From positions 1,384,001 through 1,448,000 of the forward strand of contig NZ_CP147250.1 in the NCBI RefSeq assembly GCF_017316305.2: a stretch of DNA of 64,000 nucleotides, in the 5' to 3' direction. The notes under the pieces were generated by a model. The model was not told the origin of the DNA. It saw only the letters and a list, made by a program, of their open reading frames with translations, and searched no databases. The DNA comes from Enterococcus sp. DIV1094 (GTDB lineage Bacteria; Bacillota; Bacilli; Lactobacillales; Enterococcaceae). Position numbers and translations under genes: made by a program. Shown here piece by piece: positions 7,420 to 16,183 of the stretch; positions within the stretch are counted from its first letter, which is position 1; each line of letters starts with the position of its first letter.

Positions 7420-8319
7420 ATGTTAGAAGTGAATAATTTAGTAAAGAGTTTTGGGAATTACACAGCAGTGGATCAAGTATCCTTTCAAATTCCCCGTGGG
7501 AAGATCATGGGTTTGATCGGGCAAAACGGAGCTGGGAAAACGACGACTTTTCGTTTGATTTTAGATTTTTTGACACAAGATCAAGGAGAGGTTTTATGGA
7601 ATGGACAACACTTAAGTGAAAAAGACTATGATGTGATTGGCTATTTGCCAGAGGAACGCGGACTTTATCCAAGGGTATCAATCCAAGAACAGTTGATTTA
7701 TTTTGCCTCACTTCGAGGGAAAACCAAAAAAGAAATCGAACCTAAAATCGATTTTTGGATGGAGAAATTTCAAGTGAAAGGAAAGAAAACAGATAAAGTA
7801 AAATCGCTGTCTAAAGGAAATCAACAAAAAGTCCAACTGATTGCTACATTGATCCATGAACCTAAATTGATCATTCTAGATGAACCATTCAGCGGCTTAG
7901 ATCCAGTCAATGCAGAGTTATTAAAAGATGGGATCATCGAATTGAAAGATAAAGGTTCAAGTGTCATCTTTTCAAGTCATAATATGGACAATGTGGAGAA
8001 GATTTGTGATCATTTGATCATGTTACGGAATGGAAAAATGGTTTTAGATGGCAAAGTCCATGAGATCCGTGAAGCCTTTGGGCGTACAAAGCTGTTTCTT
8101 GAATCAGATCTTTCGAAAGAAGAGATTGAAGAAATCAGTGGCGTACAACAAGTCAATATGCGTGAGGACCAATCTTTAGAAATCACATTAGAAGATCCAG
8201 AAGTAGGTAAAGAAATTTTCGCTCGTGCCATGCAATCTGGCTATATCCCAATGTTCAATCAACAACCACCAACATTGGAAGAAATATTTAAAATGAAAGC
8301 GGGTGAGCTCGGTGCGTAA
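7420..8319 (+). CDS. ABC transporter ATP-binding protein (NatA-like)
   Basis: ATPase subunit of an ABC exporter, 299 residues. Walker A GQNGAGKT is at residues 34-41, the signature reads LSKGNQQKVQ, Walker B LIILDEP precedes FSGLDPVN, and the switch His is in SSHNMD. Residues beyond about 215 form the DUF4162 C-terminal domain of this subfamily. ATG at 7420 has a GGGAGG site; the longer open frame from 7375 lacks one. The permease gene overlaps its end. The pair resembles NatAB/EcsAB-type exporters; the cargo (sodium, peptide or drug) cannot be told. Confidence 0.85.
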   Translation: MLEVNNLVKSFGNYTAVDQVSFQIPRGKIMGLIGQNGAGKTTTFRLILDFLTQDQGEVLWNGQHLSEKDYDVIGYLPEERGLYPRVSIQEQLIYFASLRGKTKKEIEPKIDFWMEKFQVKGKKTDKVKSLSKGNQQKVQLIATLIHEPKLIILDEPFSGLDPVNAELLKDGIIELKDKGSSVIFSSHNMDNVEKICDHLIMLRNGKMVLDGKVHEIREAFGRTKLFLESDLSKEEIEEISGVQQVNMREDQSLEITLEDPEVGKEIFARAMQSGYIPMFNQQPPTLEEIFKMKAGELGA

Positions 8320-9568
8320 ATTTTGGATCATTGCAAAAGATGTCTATTGGAAAAATGTCAAAACGTTCTCCTTTCTCATCATGATTCTAGTTCCGTTTTT
8401 TACCATGGGAATCAGTTATGTTGCAAGTACGTTTGCACAACGAACTGGTGAAATCAATCGTATAGGGATCGTAGCAGACAATGAGGAAATTTCTCAGTAT
8501 CTGGAACAAATCAAGTCGGATGATTTTGAATTTGAAGCAGTAGAGACTGAACAAGCAGGTGAAGAGAAGTTAGCAGACGAGCAGTTAGATGCGTATATGA
8601 TCATTTCAACTGAAAATAATACCGTTTCTGGAGAGTTGTTCAGTGAGAATTCATTAGGACAAGTGACTCAAGTCATAATCCAACAGCAGTTGAATGGCAT
8701 CCAATCGATGATTCGTGCGACAAACTTAGGTGTAACGCCTGAAGAAGTTGCTCAACTAAGTCAGCAGGCAACATTTACTCGGCAAAAAGTCAGCTTTGAC
8801 GAGAATGGTGAAATGATGATCGGAGAAGATCATTCGCGAGTCCAAAATATAGTCAGTTCGATTGTTAGCGTGTTCTTGCTTCTTATTATCATGACTTATT
8901 CACAAATCATTGCGCAAGAAATTGCTTCTGAAAAAGGAACAAGAATCATGGAAGTCATATTATCGAGTACTACGGCACAAAAACATTTTTATGGAAAATT
9001 GACAGGAATCTTACTTGTGGCACTCACGCAAATGGGATTGTATGCCATTATTTTTGGATTTGGCTATACGCAGTTCAAAGATATGGAGATCGTCCAAATG
9101 TTTTTAGCAGATGTATCCTTGGAGATGTTCTTTGGACCATTCCTATGGTATGTACTACTATTTATGATTTTAGGTATTTTGATCTATTCTATTTTAGCGG
9201 CTCTTTGCGGTTCGTTAGTCAATAAAGCAGAGGATACAGCAAAAGCAATCGTTCCTGTGACGTATCTTTCTATTGGTGGCTATGGATTAGGGGTGATGCT
9301 AGCTGTAATTGATCCGAGTAATATCGTTCTTCGCATCACGTCTTATATTCCATTTCTTTCGTCATATATCATGCCGATTCGCTTGGCAAATGAAACAGCG
9401 CAGAATATGGAGGCTTGGATTTCATTGATCATCCTGCTTGTAGCGACATTAGGACTGATGTTCTTTTCTGCCACAATGTATAAATCCAATGTCTTGGTCT
9501 ATAGTGAAGGTGGGATTTGGAGTTCCTTGAAACAATCGATTTCCATCATGCGAAATGAGAAAAAATAG
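8303..9568 (+). CDS. ABC transporter permease (NatB-like)
   Basis: Membrane subunit of 421 residues, partner of the overlapping ATPase gene. One N-terminal transmembrane segment (about 20-42) is followed by a large extracytoplasmic domain (about 45-190) and five to six C-terminal transmembrane segments. This is the ABC-2 type NatB architecture. Start is GTG 8303 or GTG 8312; GGGTGAG lies close before the latter, so the first three residues are uncertain. A strong terminator follows at 9590. Confidence 0.8.
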   Translation: MSSVRKFWIIAKDVYWKNVKTFSFLIMILVPFFTMGISYVASTFAQRTGEINRIGIVADNEEISQYLEQIKSDDFEFEAVETEQAGEEKLADEQLDAYMIISTENNTVSGELFSENSLGQVTQVIIQQQLNGIQSMIRATNLGVTPEEVAQLSQQATFTRQKVSFDENGEMMIGEDHSRVQNIVSSIVSVFLLLIIMTYSQIIAQEIASEKGTRIMEVILSSTTAQKHFYGKLTGILLVALTQMGLYAIIFGFGYTQFKDMEIVQMFLADVSLEMFFGPFLWYVLLFMILGILIYSILAALCGSLVNKAEDTAKAIVPVTYLSIGGYGLGVMLAVIDPSNIVLRITSYIPFLSSYIMPIRLANETAQNMEAWISLIILLVATLGLMFFSATMYKSNVLVYSEGGIWSSLKQSISIMRNEKK

Positions 9569-9589
9569 TAAATATAATGACATATGAAA

Positions 9590-9634
9590 AACAAGCCAGA
9601 TTCCTCAGAATACGCTGATGAATCTGGCTTGTTT
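9590..9634 (+). terminator. Terminator of the ABC exporter operon
   Basis: A 14-bp perfect stem, AACAAGCCAGATTC (9590-9603) with GAATCTGGCTTGTT (9620-9633), 21 nt after the permease stop, ending in TTT. Confidence 0.8.
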
Positions 9635-9719
9635 GCAAAAAAGACAGCTAAGGACGAGAAGTATTTAACTAGATAAAAAAATTCTGGTAATAGAAAAGTA
9701 AATTTTAGGAGAGTAAAAA

Positions 9720-10508
9720 ATGTTAAAAACAATGAATGACCGACAAGTGAAGCAATGTGAGAAATACTATACAAAATGTATGGCAGATGAAAAAAAAGAA
9801 GGAAAAGTGATTCGATTTACAGATGAGCGATTACTAGATATGTATGACCTAAATTTCACGTTGATCGCTGAAAGTGATTCCCAAGAGGAGTTGTTGGATA
9901 TCATCGAACGGGAAGTGTTGCTTAGAAAAGAACAAAAGCATTCATTTTGTAAAATCCAAATATATTTTCAACTCAACAGTGAGCAGTTAGCACAAGTTGA
10001 ACAACAAGTTGAAATAGAAACAGATGGTTTTTATTTGTTTGATTTGTCTAAATTTGATCATATCCGCTCAAGAACAGACTGTAAAGTAATAAAAGTCACG
10101 AATCTTTCGCAATTAAAAGAAAAATTGATGATTGAGTTAGAGGACGAAACGGACCCAGATTACATGGCTTTTGTAGAAAATAAAGAAAAACGCAAAGAAG
10201 AAGTTTATTTGAGTGAAGGCAAAATTAATACGTATCTTTGTTATGATGAGACAAATCAAGTGGTGGGCAGTTGTGATTTGTTTATTCATCAAGGGATAGC
10301 AAAAATTGAAGATTTCCACATCATTTCTGAGGAACAGCGCAAAGGGTATGGCACGACGTTGATCAAAGAATTAATGAAGGATGCCATAGAACAAGGAGCT
10401 ACCAAGGTTTATCTAGTAGCGAATGAAGACGAAACAGCAAAAGAGATGTATTTAAAACTTGGGTTTGAAAAAATCGGAGAACAGCAGGGGATCTTCTTTC
10501 AATGGTAG
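9720..10508 (+). CDS. GNAT-family N-acetyltransferase
   Basis: Acetyltransferase of 262 residues. The GNAT fold is in the C-terminal half: acetyl-CoA binding motif EEQRKGYGTTLIKELM near residues 201-216, followed by the usual AxKVYLVANEDE and YLKLGFEKIGEQQG motifs. The N-terminal 110 residues have no obvious domain of their own. TAGGAGAG precedes the ATG. The gene appears to be a single unit, with its own promoter after the upstream terminator. Substrate unknown. Confidence 0.8.
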   Translation: MLKTMNDRQVKQCEKYYTKCMADEKKEGKVIRFTDERLLDMYDLNFTLIAESDSQEELLDIIEREVLLRKEQKHSFCKIQIYFQLNSEQLAQVEQQVEIETDGFYLFDLSKFDHIRSRTDCKVIKVTNLSQLKEKLMIELEDETDPDYMAFVENKEKRKEEVYLSEGKINTYLCYDETNQVVGSCDLFIHQGIAKIEDFHIISEEQRKGYGTTLIKELMKDAIEQGATKVYLVANEDETAKEMYLKLGFEKIGEQQGIFFQW

Positions 10509-10599
10509 TTAGGTAAAATAAGTTTCACTTTACTACCGATTGATTTTACTGATTCGTCAAGTATTACTATAGCTACTAACTTGTTATTGGAGAGAATAA

Positions 10600-11832
10600 A
10601 TGGAGACAATCGTATTTGCCCCAGCAACATTCAATTTAGCGGAAACAACAAGAATGATTGAGGTAGCAAATAATTTAAAAGACGCGGGGCATTGTATTTT
10701 TTTTGGATTTTCTAAAACTTATAAGCATCTAATAGAGGATGCAGGATTCACTTTTTATTTATTAAAACCTATATTTACCTTGGAACAAGAGAAACAAATA
10801 ATCAAAGTAGATCAAATGAAGTCCATCAGACATCCGTTTACGTTTAAAATCGTTCAGGAACGAATAGAAAATGAGTTGGCTTTCTATCAGAAGAAGCAGC
10901 CTAAAGTGATTGTCACAGGAACGAATATCACTGCCTTTTTATCCGCTAGAATCTATAAAGTACCACTGATATATATCAAACCTTTTACGTTGACAAGAGA
11001 GCAACTATCTTTGTATGATGCACCTGCACCTCATCAACTGACACAAAAAATAATTCCAACCAACTTCATTTGGTCAATCTGCAAAAAAATATTCCTTCAT
11101 ACAAAATGGAAACCTTATGCACTAAAGCGTGTAGCCAAAAAGTATGGTTTGACACTTCCAAAATATACGATTGACTTATTATCGGGTGAGTTGGATTTGC
11201 TCACGACGCATCCAACGTTTATTTCGGAAGTACCCTTATCAAAAAATATGCGTATAGTAGGTCCCATTTATGCTCGATTCGATTTAGAAATACCTGATTT
11301 CATCAAAAAGGTGATTCAAGCTGCGAAAGCGAATAAAGTGAAAGTGATCTATTTATCTATGGGGAGTTCAGGGAACAAAAAAATGATCTTAAAACTTTTG
11401 AATATTCTTAACAGATTGGATTGTGTCGTGATAGCACCAGTAAAACACTTCATAACAGGAGATTCTAACGAAAATAATTTTGGTAAGAATATCTATTTGA
11501 CAGAGTTATTACCAGCACATCTGATTTCAAAAGAAGTTGATCTTTCAATCATCCATGGCGGAGAGGGAACTGTCCAAACGGCTTGCACATCAGGTAAGCC
11601 ATTTATTGGTGTCGGACTTCAATATGAGCAAGAATTGAACATTCGCTATTGTGAACAATTTGGGAATGCATTATCTGTACGTCCAAATGAAATAAAGTAT
11701 CATAAAATAGTAACTATGCTTCAAAAAATTTCTTCCAAGAGATATAGCCAAAAAGCAATCGAAATGAAGACACTTATGGAGATAGATGGTGCAAAAAATG
11801 CAGCAGAGATCATTAAGGCAGAATATCTCTGA
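10600..11832 (+). CDS. GT-B glycosyltransferase (UGT/MGT-like)
   Basis: Predicted UDP-glycosyltransferase of 410 residues. The N-terminal half begins with the usual acceptor-side strand (IVFAPATFNLAETTRMIEVA). The C-terminal half has the nucleotide-sugar binding motif around residues 315-340 (LSIIHGGEGTVQTACTSGKP) as in GT1 enzymes of the macrolide and diglucosyldiacylglycerol type. There is no signal peptide, so it acts in the cytoplasm. A GGAGAG site precedes the ATG. It is 41 nt before the oxidoreductase gene and may be cotranscribed. Acceptor unknown. Confidence 0.75.
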   Translation: METIVFAPATFNLAETTRMIEVANNLKDAGHCIFFGFSKTYKHLIEDAGFTFYLLKPIFTLEQEKQIIKVDQMKSIRHPFTFKIVQERIENELAFYQKKQPKVIVTGTNITAFLSARIYKVPLIYIKPFTLTREQLSLYDAPAPHQLTQKIIPTNFIWSICKKIFLHTKWKPYALKRVAKKYGLTLPKYTIDLLSGELDLLTTHPTFISEVPLSKNMRIVGPIYARFDLEIPDFIKKVIQAAKANKVKVIYLSMGSSGNKKMILKLLNILNRLDCVVIAPVKHFITGDSNENNFGKNIYLTELLPAHLISKEVDLSIIHGGEGTVQTACTSGKPFIGVGLQYEQELNIRYCEQFGNALSVRPNEIKYHKIVTMLQKISSKRYSQKAIEMKTLMEIDGAKNAAEIIKAEYL

Positions 11833-11873
11833 AATAAGTAGAAAAAAATAAGTGGTGTTAGGAGATAATGTAG

Positions 11874-12827
11874 ATGAAAGCCTTATATTTTGAAAGCTTT
11901 GGAAGTTCGGACGTCTTGCAGTATGGTGAACTTCCTGAACCCGTAATTGCCAACAAAGAACTATTAGTTCAAATGGAGTATATAGGACTGAATTACGCAG
12001 ATATCTATCGAAGAAAAGGAAATTACCATATCGAAAAACATATACCTTATATCAATGGCTATGAAGGAGTAGGCACTGTAGTGGAAATAGGTACCGCGGT
12101 CGCCGAGTATGAAGTTGGTGATAAAGTCTTGTTTGTTGATGTTCCGTTTGCTAATGCTGAATTGGTAGCTGTACCTGAAGAAAAGGCGATAAGAGTACCA
12201 AAGACAATCGATATCCAATTAATAGCAAGCATTGGGCTACAAGGCTTGACCGCAGATTTTTTAGCGCATGATCTAGGTTTGAACGGCAAGGATGAGAATG
12301 TTTTCGTACATGGTATCAGTGGTGGCGTAGGGCAAATCTTATCGCAAATGCTCACGGCAGATGGCGTCAAAGTTTATGGTGTAACTTCTACAGAAGAGAA
12401 GCAACAACTCGCATTGAACCAAGGCGCAGAGATGGTCTTTGTGAGAAATTCTGGTTGGGAATCTGAATATCATTCTTTTTTTGATACAGTCTACGATGGC
12501 GTAGGATCTACTTTACTTGAGAGTACTTCGTTGCTCAAAAATAGAGGAAAGGTGGTTTTCTTCGGTATGGCTGGGGGAAATCCACCAGCTATTGATTTCA
12601 TCCAATTATTATCTCAATCAAAAAGTATACTAACTGGCGATTTATGGGATTACTTGACCAGCGCAAACCAACGAAAAGAAAGAAGCGCAAGGCTGTTCAA
12701 GTATTTTGAAGAGGAAAAAATAGTAACAAGTCCACCAACGATTTATGCTTTAAAAGAGGGGAAACAAGCACATGAGCATCTTGAATCAGGTAAAAGTATC
12801 GGGAAAATACTTTTGCAACCTTCGTAA
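11874..12827 (+). CDS. Quinone oxidoreductase / zinc-independent alcohol dehydrogenase family
   Basis: MDR-superfamily NAD(P)H oxidoreductase of 317 residues. The GroES-like N-terminal domain (GLNYADIYRRKGNY ... GYEGVGTV) lacks the Cys/His zinc ligands, and the Rossmann part has VHGISGGVGQILSQM, as in quinone oxidoreductases (QOR). TTAGGAGA lies before the ATG. A role in detoxifying quinones or enals is typical of the family. Confidence 0.8.
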   Translation: MKALYFESFGSSDVLQYGELPEPVIANKELLVQMEYIGLNYADIYRRKGNYHIEKHIPYINGYEGVGTVVEIGTAVAEYEVGDKVLFVDVPFANAELVAVPEEKAIRVPKTIDIQLIASIGLQGLTADFLAHDLGLNGKDENVFVHGISGGVGQILSQMLTADGVKVYGVTSTEEKQQLALNQGAEMVFVRNSGWESEYHSFFDTVYDGVGSTLLESTSLLKNRGKVVFFGMAGGNPPAIDFIQLLSQSKSILTGDLWDYLTSANQRKERSARLFKYFEEEKIVTSPPTIYALKEGKQAHEHLESGKSIGKILLQPS

Positions 12828-12957
12828 GTTTTTTCGTCACCAATCTAGGATAAGAAAAATATTTCGGTAATAAGGCGGAAGCTACCAAAATTTGGCTCAT
12901 TTGGTGGATTACGCTTTATTTCCCGAAGTCAAACATTTATATCTCCATCTCCGCTAG

Positions 12958-13512
12958 TTATTTTTTTGATGAAAGAATCGTTTCTGATTTGAAATGTAGT
13001 CGTCTTCGCAAGGTACTTCCAACGTACGCTGCCCCTGTACTTTTGATCAATTCTGGCAATAAAAAAGGAACGAATCCGCTGAGTAGAGCTGTTTGAAATG
13101 ATAAATTACCACTGAATGATAACCACAGAGTTCCGACAACTAAAGCAAGAAGAGAGCCGAATAGATTGGCGTACCAAGCGTGAAAGAAGCGAGAACTGGT
13201 CTTTTCAATCCACCAACCAATGACGAAAGATTGAAGAATAAAACCAAAAAGGTAACCACCTGATGGGCCAAATAAGACGCCTATTCCCCCAGTCGTACCG
13301 GAAAAGACGGGGAGGCCAATCAACCCTAATAAGAGATACATACAAACAGCGAGAGTACCAGTACGTTTCCCTAGGAAGGTGGCGGTCAACCCAATCGCAA
13401 AAGTCTGGCCAGTCAGTGGAATCACACCTAATGGAATCGCAAATTGTGAGAGTACAGCAATGATTGCTGTAAATTCGGCAACGAGTATAAGTTCTTTTAA
13501 TGATTTTGTCAT
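12958..13512 (-). CDS. bioY: Biotin ECF transporter S component BioY
   Basis: Substrate-binding membrane subunit of an energy-coupling factor biotin importer, 184 residues. It shows the BioY signatures PLTGQTFAIGLTATFLGKRTG and FGPSGGYLFGFILQSF and about six transmembrane helices. It works with a shared EcfA1A2T module encoded elsewhere. A GAAAGGA ribosome site precedes the ATG at 13510-13512. The promoter and a perfect BirA-type operator lie directly upstream, so expression should fall when biotin is plentiful. Confidence 0.9.
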   Translation of the reverse strand: MTKSLKELILVAEFTAIIAVLSQFAIPLGVIPLTGQTFAIGLTATFLGKRTGTLAVCMYLLLGLIGLPVFSGTTGGIGVLFGPSGGYLFGFILQSFVIGWWIEKTSSRFFHAWYANLFGSLLALVVGTLWLSFSGNLSFQTALLSGFVPFLLPELIKSTGAAYVGSTLRRRLHFKSETILSSKK

Positions 13513-13521
13513 CAGCTTTCC

Positions 13522-13557
13522 TTTCGTTAACCATTTTATTTTTAAAGGTTAACGAAA
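13522..13557 (-). promoter_or_regulatory. BirA operator of bioY
   Basis: Perfect 11-bp inverted repeat TTTCGTTAACC (13522-13532) and GGTTAACGAAA (13547-13557) separated by 14 nt. This is the GTTAAC-N14-16-GTTAAC-type architecture known for Firmicutes biotin repressor BirA sites. It lies between the -10 box and the ribosome binding site of bioY, so bound BirA would block initiation. Confidence 0.85.
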
Positions 13558-13585
13558 TTATAGAGGAAAAGAAAATAAATGTAAA
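13557..13585 (-). promoter_or_regulatory. bioY promoter
   Basis: Minus strand: -35 TTTACA (13580-13585), 17-nt spacer, -10 TATAAT (13557-13562). The -10 box abuts the BirA operator. Confidence 0.8.
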
Positions 13586-14196
13586 GGCTCCGTATATTTA
13601 TTTTTTTGTTACATTACGTGAAGCAAGAGTGCAAAAATATTTCCGCACGTAGAAAAAAGTATGAATAGCAAGTGTTTTGATACATGATATAATTTTTATA
13701 TAACATAAACAACTATATTTTGGCACATAGAAAAATGAGGATTTTTTGAATTTGAATCTTCTATAGAGAGGTGCCCAATGTAGTCAATGAAATCGTTTGT
13801 TGATTCAATCGATCAGCTAGACATTCATTGATTTACAATGGGCACTAAATGTTGTTTGAGTAATGAGTGTGCCAAGAATCAGCAACTGTGAAAGTGACAA
13901 GGTAATCTGTCTATCCACCATTGATAAAGGGAAAACGAAGCAGTTGATTGTTTAAAGGAGACATTTCATTAGGAAAGCAACGATGCTGACTATTTTGTTC
14001 CATTCAAAGCATCACACTTTAGAGATCTTTTTCTTTTCCTCGTCTAGATTAAGTGGAAGGTATTCAATGACGATGTTTTTAGAGAACAATAGGCGAACGA
14101 CAAAAGCTTCGCTGTTCGATCACCCAAATAAAGAATCTTTTAATGTTCCTTCCTATTGATCCAGTCACTGAAACACCTGAAACAGCTAAAGCCAAC

Positions 14197-14257
14197 ATCC
14201 AAAGATAGCACTCGAATCAGCGTGACATATACGCTGTTTCGAGTGCTATCTTTGGAT
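14197..14257. repeat. 27-bp inverted repeat (near-perfect hairpin)
   Basis: The arm at 14197-14223 (begins ATCCAAAGATAGCACTCGAA) pairs with 14231-14257 with one mismatch in 27, around a 7-nt loop GACATAT. There is no T-run on either side, so it is not an ordinary terminator. Confidence 0.8.
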
Positions 14258-14289
14258 ATGTGCCGACTTGAGGAGAGGGAGGTTGGTTT

Positions 14290-14368
14290 CTTGTTACTTG
14301 GAGCTAACCGGCTTTTTCACAACCTCGATAAACGGTGTTCAAAAAGCTGACCTTCAACAGTAAGCTAA
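14290..14368. repeat. Interspersed repeat, copy A
   Basis: About 79 nt, with TTACTTGGAGCTAACCGG at its start and GCTGACCTTCAAC near its end. It is roughly 90% identical to 26395-26474. Both copies lie beyond the 3' end of a minus-strand gene (rpsD and treR). Confidence 0.75.
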
Positions 14369-14405
14369 AAAAACCAGCTATCCATAAGATAGCCGGCTTT
14401 TTTTG
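14366..14405 (-). terminator. rpsD terminator
   Basis: On the minus strand AGCCGGCTATC pairs with GATAGCTGGT around a short loop, followed by TTTTTT. It lies 18 nt past the rpsD stop. Confidence 0.85.
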
Positions 14406-14422
14406 TACCAAAGTTTTTTGAA

Positions 14423-15034
14423 TTATAGGCTTTGGTTGTAGTATTCAACGACAAGAGCTTCGTCGATTTCTGGGTACAATTCGTCACGTTCTGGTAAACG
14501 AGTCAATGAACCTTCTAATTTTTCAGCGTCGAAGCTTACGAATGCTGGACGTCCAACAGTTGCTTCAACTGCTTCTTTAACAGTTGAGATGTTTTGTGAT
14601 TTTTCACGAACTGAGATCACTTGACCAACTGCAACGTGGTATGAAGGGATGTCAACGCGTTTGCCATCAACCATGATATGACCATGGTTAACTAATTGAC
14701 GTGCTTGACGACGAGTAGTTGCAAGACCTAAACGATAAACAACATTGTCTAAACGTTGTTCTAGTAAGATCATGAAGTTAACCCCGTGTTTACCTTCTTT
14801 GATTTTGCTTGCTTTAACGAACAAGTTACGGAATTGACGTTCGTTCATACCGTACATATGACGTAATTTTTGTTTTTCAGTTAATTGCATACCGTATTCT
14901 GATTGTTTGCCACGGCTGTTTGGTCCATGTTGACCTGGAGCGTAAGGGCGACGTGCTAATTCTTTTCCTGTGCCAGATAATGAAATACCTAGGCGACGAG
15001 AAATTTTCCATGATGGTCCTGTATAACGAGACAT
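14423..15034 (-). CDS. rpsD: 30S ribosomal protein S4
   Basis: Primary 16S rRNA-binding protein of the small subunit, 203 residues, the usual Firmicutes length. [20 protein letters not shown] opens the protein and the S4 RNA-binding domain lies at about residues 92-155 ([20 protein letters not shown]). The open frame extends 28 codons upstream, but the ATG at 15032-15034 has a GGAGG site and matches the family N-terminus. Monocistronic, as is common for rpsD in this phylum. Confidence 0.97.
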   Translation of the reverse strand: MSRYTGPSWKISRRLGISLSGTGKELARRPYAPGQHGPNSRGKQSEYGMQLTEKQKLRHMYGMNERQFRNLFVKASKIKEGKHGVNFMILLEQRLDNVVYRLGLATTRRQARQLVNHGHIMVDGKRVDIPSYHVAVGQVISVREKSQNISTVKEAVEATVGRPAFVSFDAEKLEGSLTRLPERDELYPEIDEALVVEYYNQSL

Positions 15035-15210
15035 TAAAATTTCCTCCAATAGATAACTATATTTTTTGGAGTAAAATAATCCGTTAAAAAATTCATAATC
15101 GTATAGTTTGTTCTTCAATCTTCACCTTTGCAGCCGCGGTTACACAATTGAACCCGAAGCGGGGCAACAAACTAGGGACGAGTTATTATTTTTCTGCTGC
15201 ATTATTTTAC
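15035..15210 (-). promoter_or_regulatory. Possible S4 autoregulatory leader of rpsD
   Basis: About 175 nt of untranslated leader with GC-rich stretches (for example GCCCCGCTTCGGG near 15158-15172 on the minus strand) before the rpsD start. In Bacillus, S4 represses its own mRNA through a structured leader. Length and position agree, but the fold was not computed. Confidence 0.4.
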
Positions 15211-15219
15211 ACGAATAAC

Positions 15220-15249
15220 AGTATAAGCGATATGACTGGTCAATGTCAA
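15220..15249 (-). promoter_or_regulatory. rpsD promoter
   Basis: Minus strand: consensus TTGACA (15244-15249), 18-nt spacer, TATACT (15220-15225). Confidence 0.75.
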
Positions 15250-15270
15250 GCGAATAAGTAGCAAAAAAGC

Positions 15271-15299
15271 TTTACAAACCTCGACTCTGTCTATAGAAT
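15271..15299 (+). promoter_or_regulatory. Promoter of the formate/nitrite channel gene
   Basis: TTTACA (15271-15276), 17-nt spacer, TAGAAT (15294-15299). It diverges from the rpsD promoter. Confidence 0.6.
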
Positions 15300-15357
15300 A
15301 AGAGGGTATATGCCAAAAGCATGAAAATAATTGAACAAATCTTAAAGGAGAAAAGAG

Positions 15358-16155
15358 ATGAACCCAGTATCACCGTTGTTTGAAAAGATTGAAGCATCAA
15401 TCGAAAAGAAAGTTGATTTGATCGAAAATAGTTACGCCCGCTATGCTGTGCGTGCTGTATTAGCTAGTTTGTTCTTGACACTTGGAACCGCTGTTGCTTT
15501 TTCGATTGCGATCAAAGGTGAGCATATTGCTCATGGCTTTGGAAAGATGCTTTATGCGTTTATGTTTAGTTGGTCGTTAGTAATGATTTTATACATGAAT
15601 GCTGAACTTGGTACCTCAAATATGCTTTATATGTCAGTTGGGGTCCAACGTAAGCGATTAAAATTAGGACTAGCTGCAAAAATTCTGTTTACTTGTATTT
15701 TATTTAACTTGATCGGTGGGGTATTATTTGGCTTTTTAGTTTCTTTGACTACACCATTCCAAGATCTGCCGATGGATAATTATATGTTAGAGTCGATCGC
15801 AGTCAAATTGACGAAACCGACGATGACAATTTTAGTGGAAGCAATGTTTGCCAACATTGTAGTAAATACAGCGGTATTGATCAGTATGAGAATGAAAGAT
15901 GATGCGGGGAAAGTCTTAGCAATTGTTTTCATTATTTTCATTTTTGCTTTTCTAGGCTATGAACACGTTATCGCCAATTTCCCAGCATTTACATTAGCTT
16001 ATTTCGTTTCAGGCGGACACATGGACGCGATGACAGTGGGCAATATCATCCACAACTTAACGTTTGCTTTGATTGGAAACTATATTGGTGGAGGATTAGT
16101 GATTGGTTTAGGCTATGCATGGTTGAATCAATCGAAATCATCTTATGTTGACTAA
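15358..16155 (+). CDS. Formate/nitrite transporter family channel
   Basis: Pentameric FNT-family membrane channel, 265 residues with about six transmembrane helices. The central helices with ELGTSNMLYMSVG and NIVVNTAVLISMRMKD occupy the positions of the conserved FNT pore loops. AAAGGAG precedes the ATG. Family members export formate or lactate or take up nitrite; for a fermentative enterococcus formate is the likelier substrate, but that is inference. The next gene begins 28 nt later. Confidence 0.75.
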   Translation: MNPVSPLFEKIEASIEKKVDLIENSYARYAVRAVLASLFLTLGTAVAFSIAIKGEHIAHGFGKMLYAFMFSWSLVMILYMNAELGTSNMLYMSVGVQRKRLKLGLAAKILFTCILFNLIGGVLFGFLVSLTTPFQDLPMDNYMLESIAVKLTKPTMTILVEAMFANIVVNTAVLISMRMKDDAGKVLAIVFIIFIFAFLGYEHVIANFPAFTLAYFVSGGHMDAMTVGNIIHNLTFALIGNYIGGGLVIGLGYAWLNQSKSSYVD

Positions 16156-16183
16156 GAGGTATCTCTAAAAGGGAGGAAGTGTT

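Larger units (their letters stand above)
13586..14422. other. Large intergenic region with hairpins and an interspersed repeat
   Basis: About 840 nt between bioY and rpsD with no supported gene. It contains an imperfect stem at 13771-13845 (GTGCCCAATG ... CAATGGGCAC), a 27-bp near-perfect hairpin at 14197-14257, one copy of an approximately 80-bp interspersed repeat (14290-14368) and the rpsD terminator. The short open frame at 14156-14350 lies across these structures and is not credible. The sequence from 13860 to 14150 shows nothing I recognise. Confidence 0.5.

Noticed and set aside
14156..14350. 64-codon open frame before rpsD
   Set aside because: It crosses the 27-bp hairpin and the interspersed repeat, has no ribosome site and no recognisable product.
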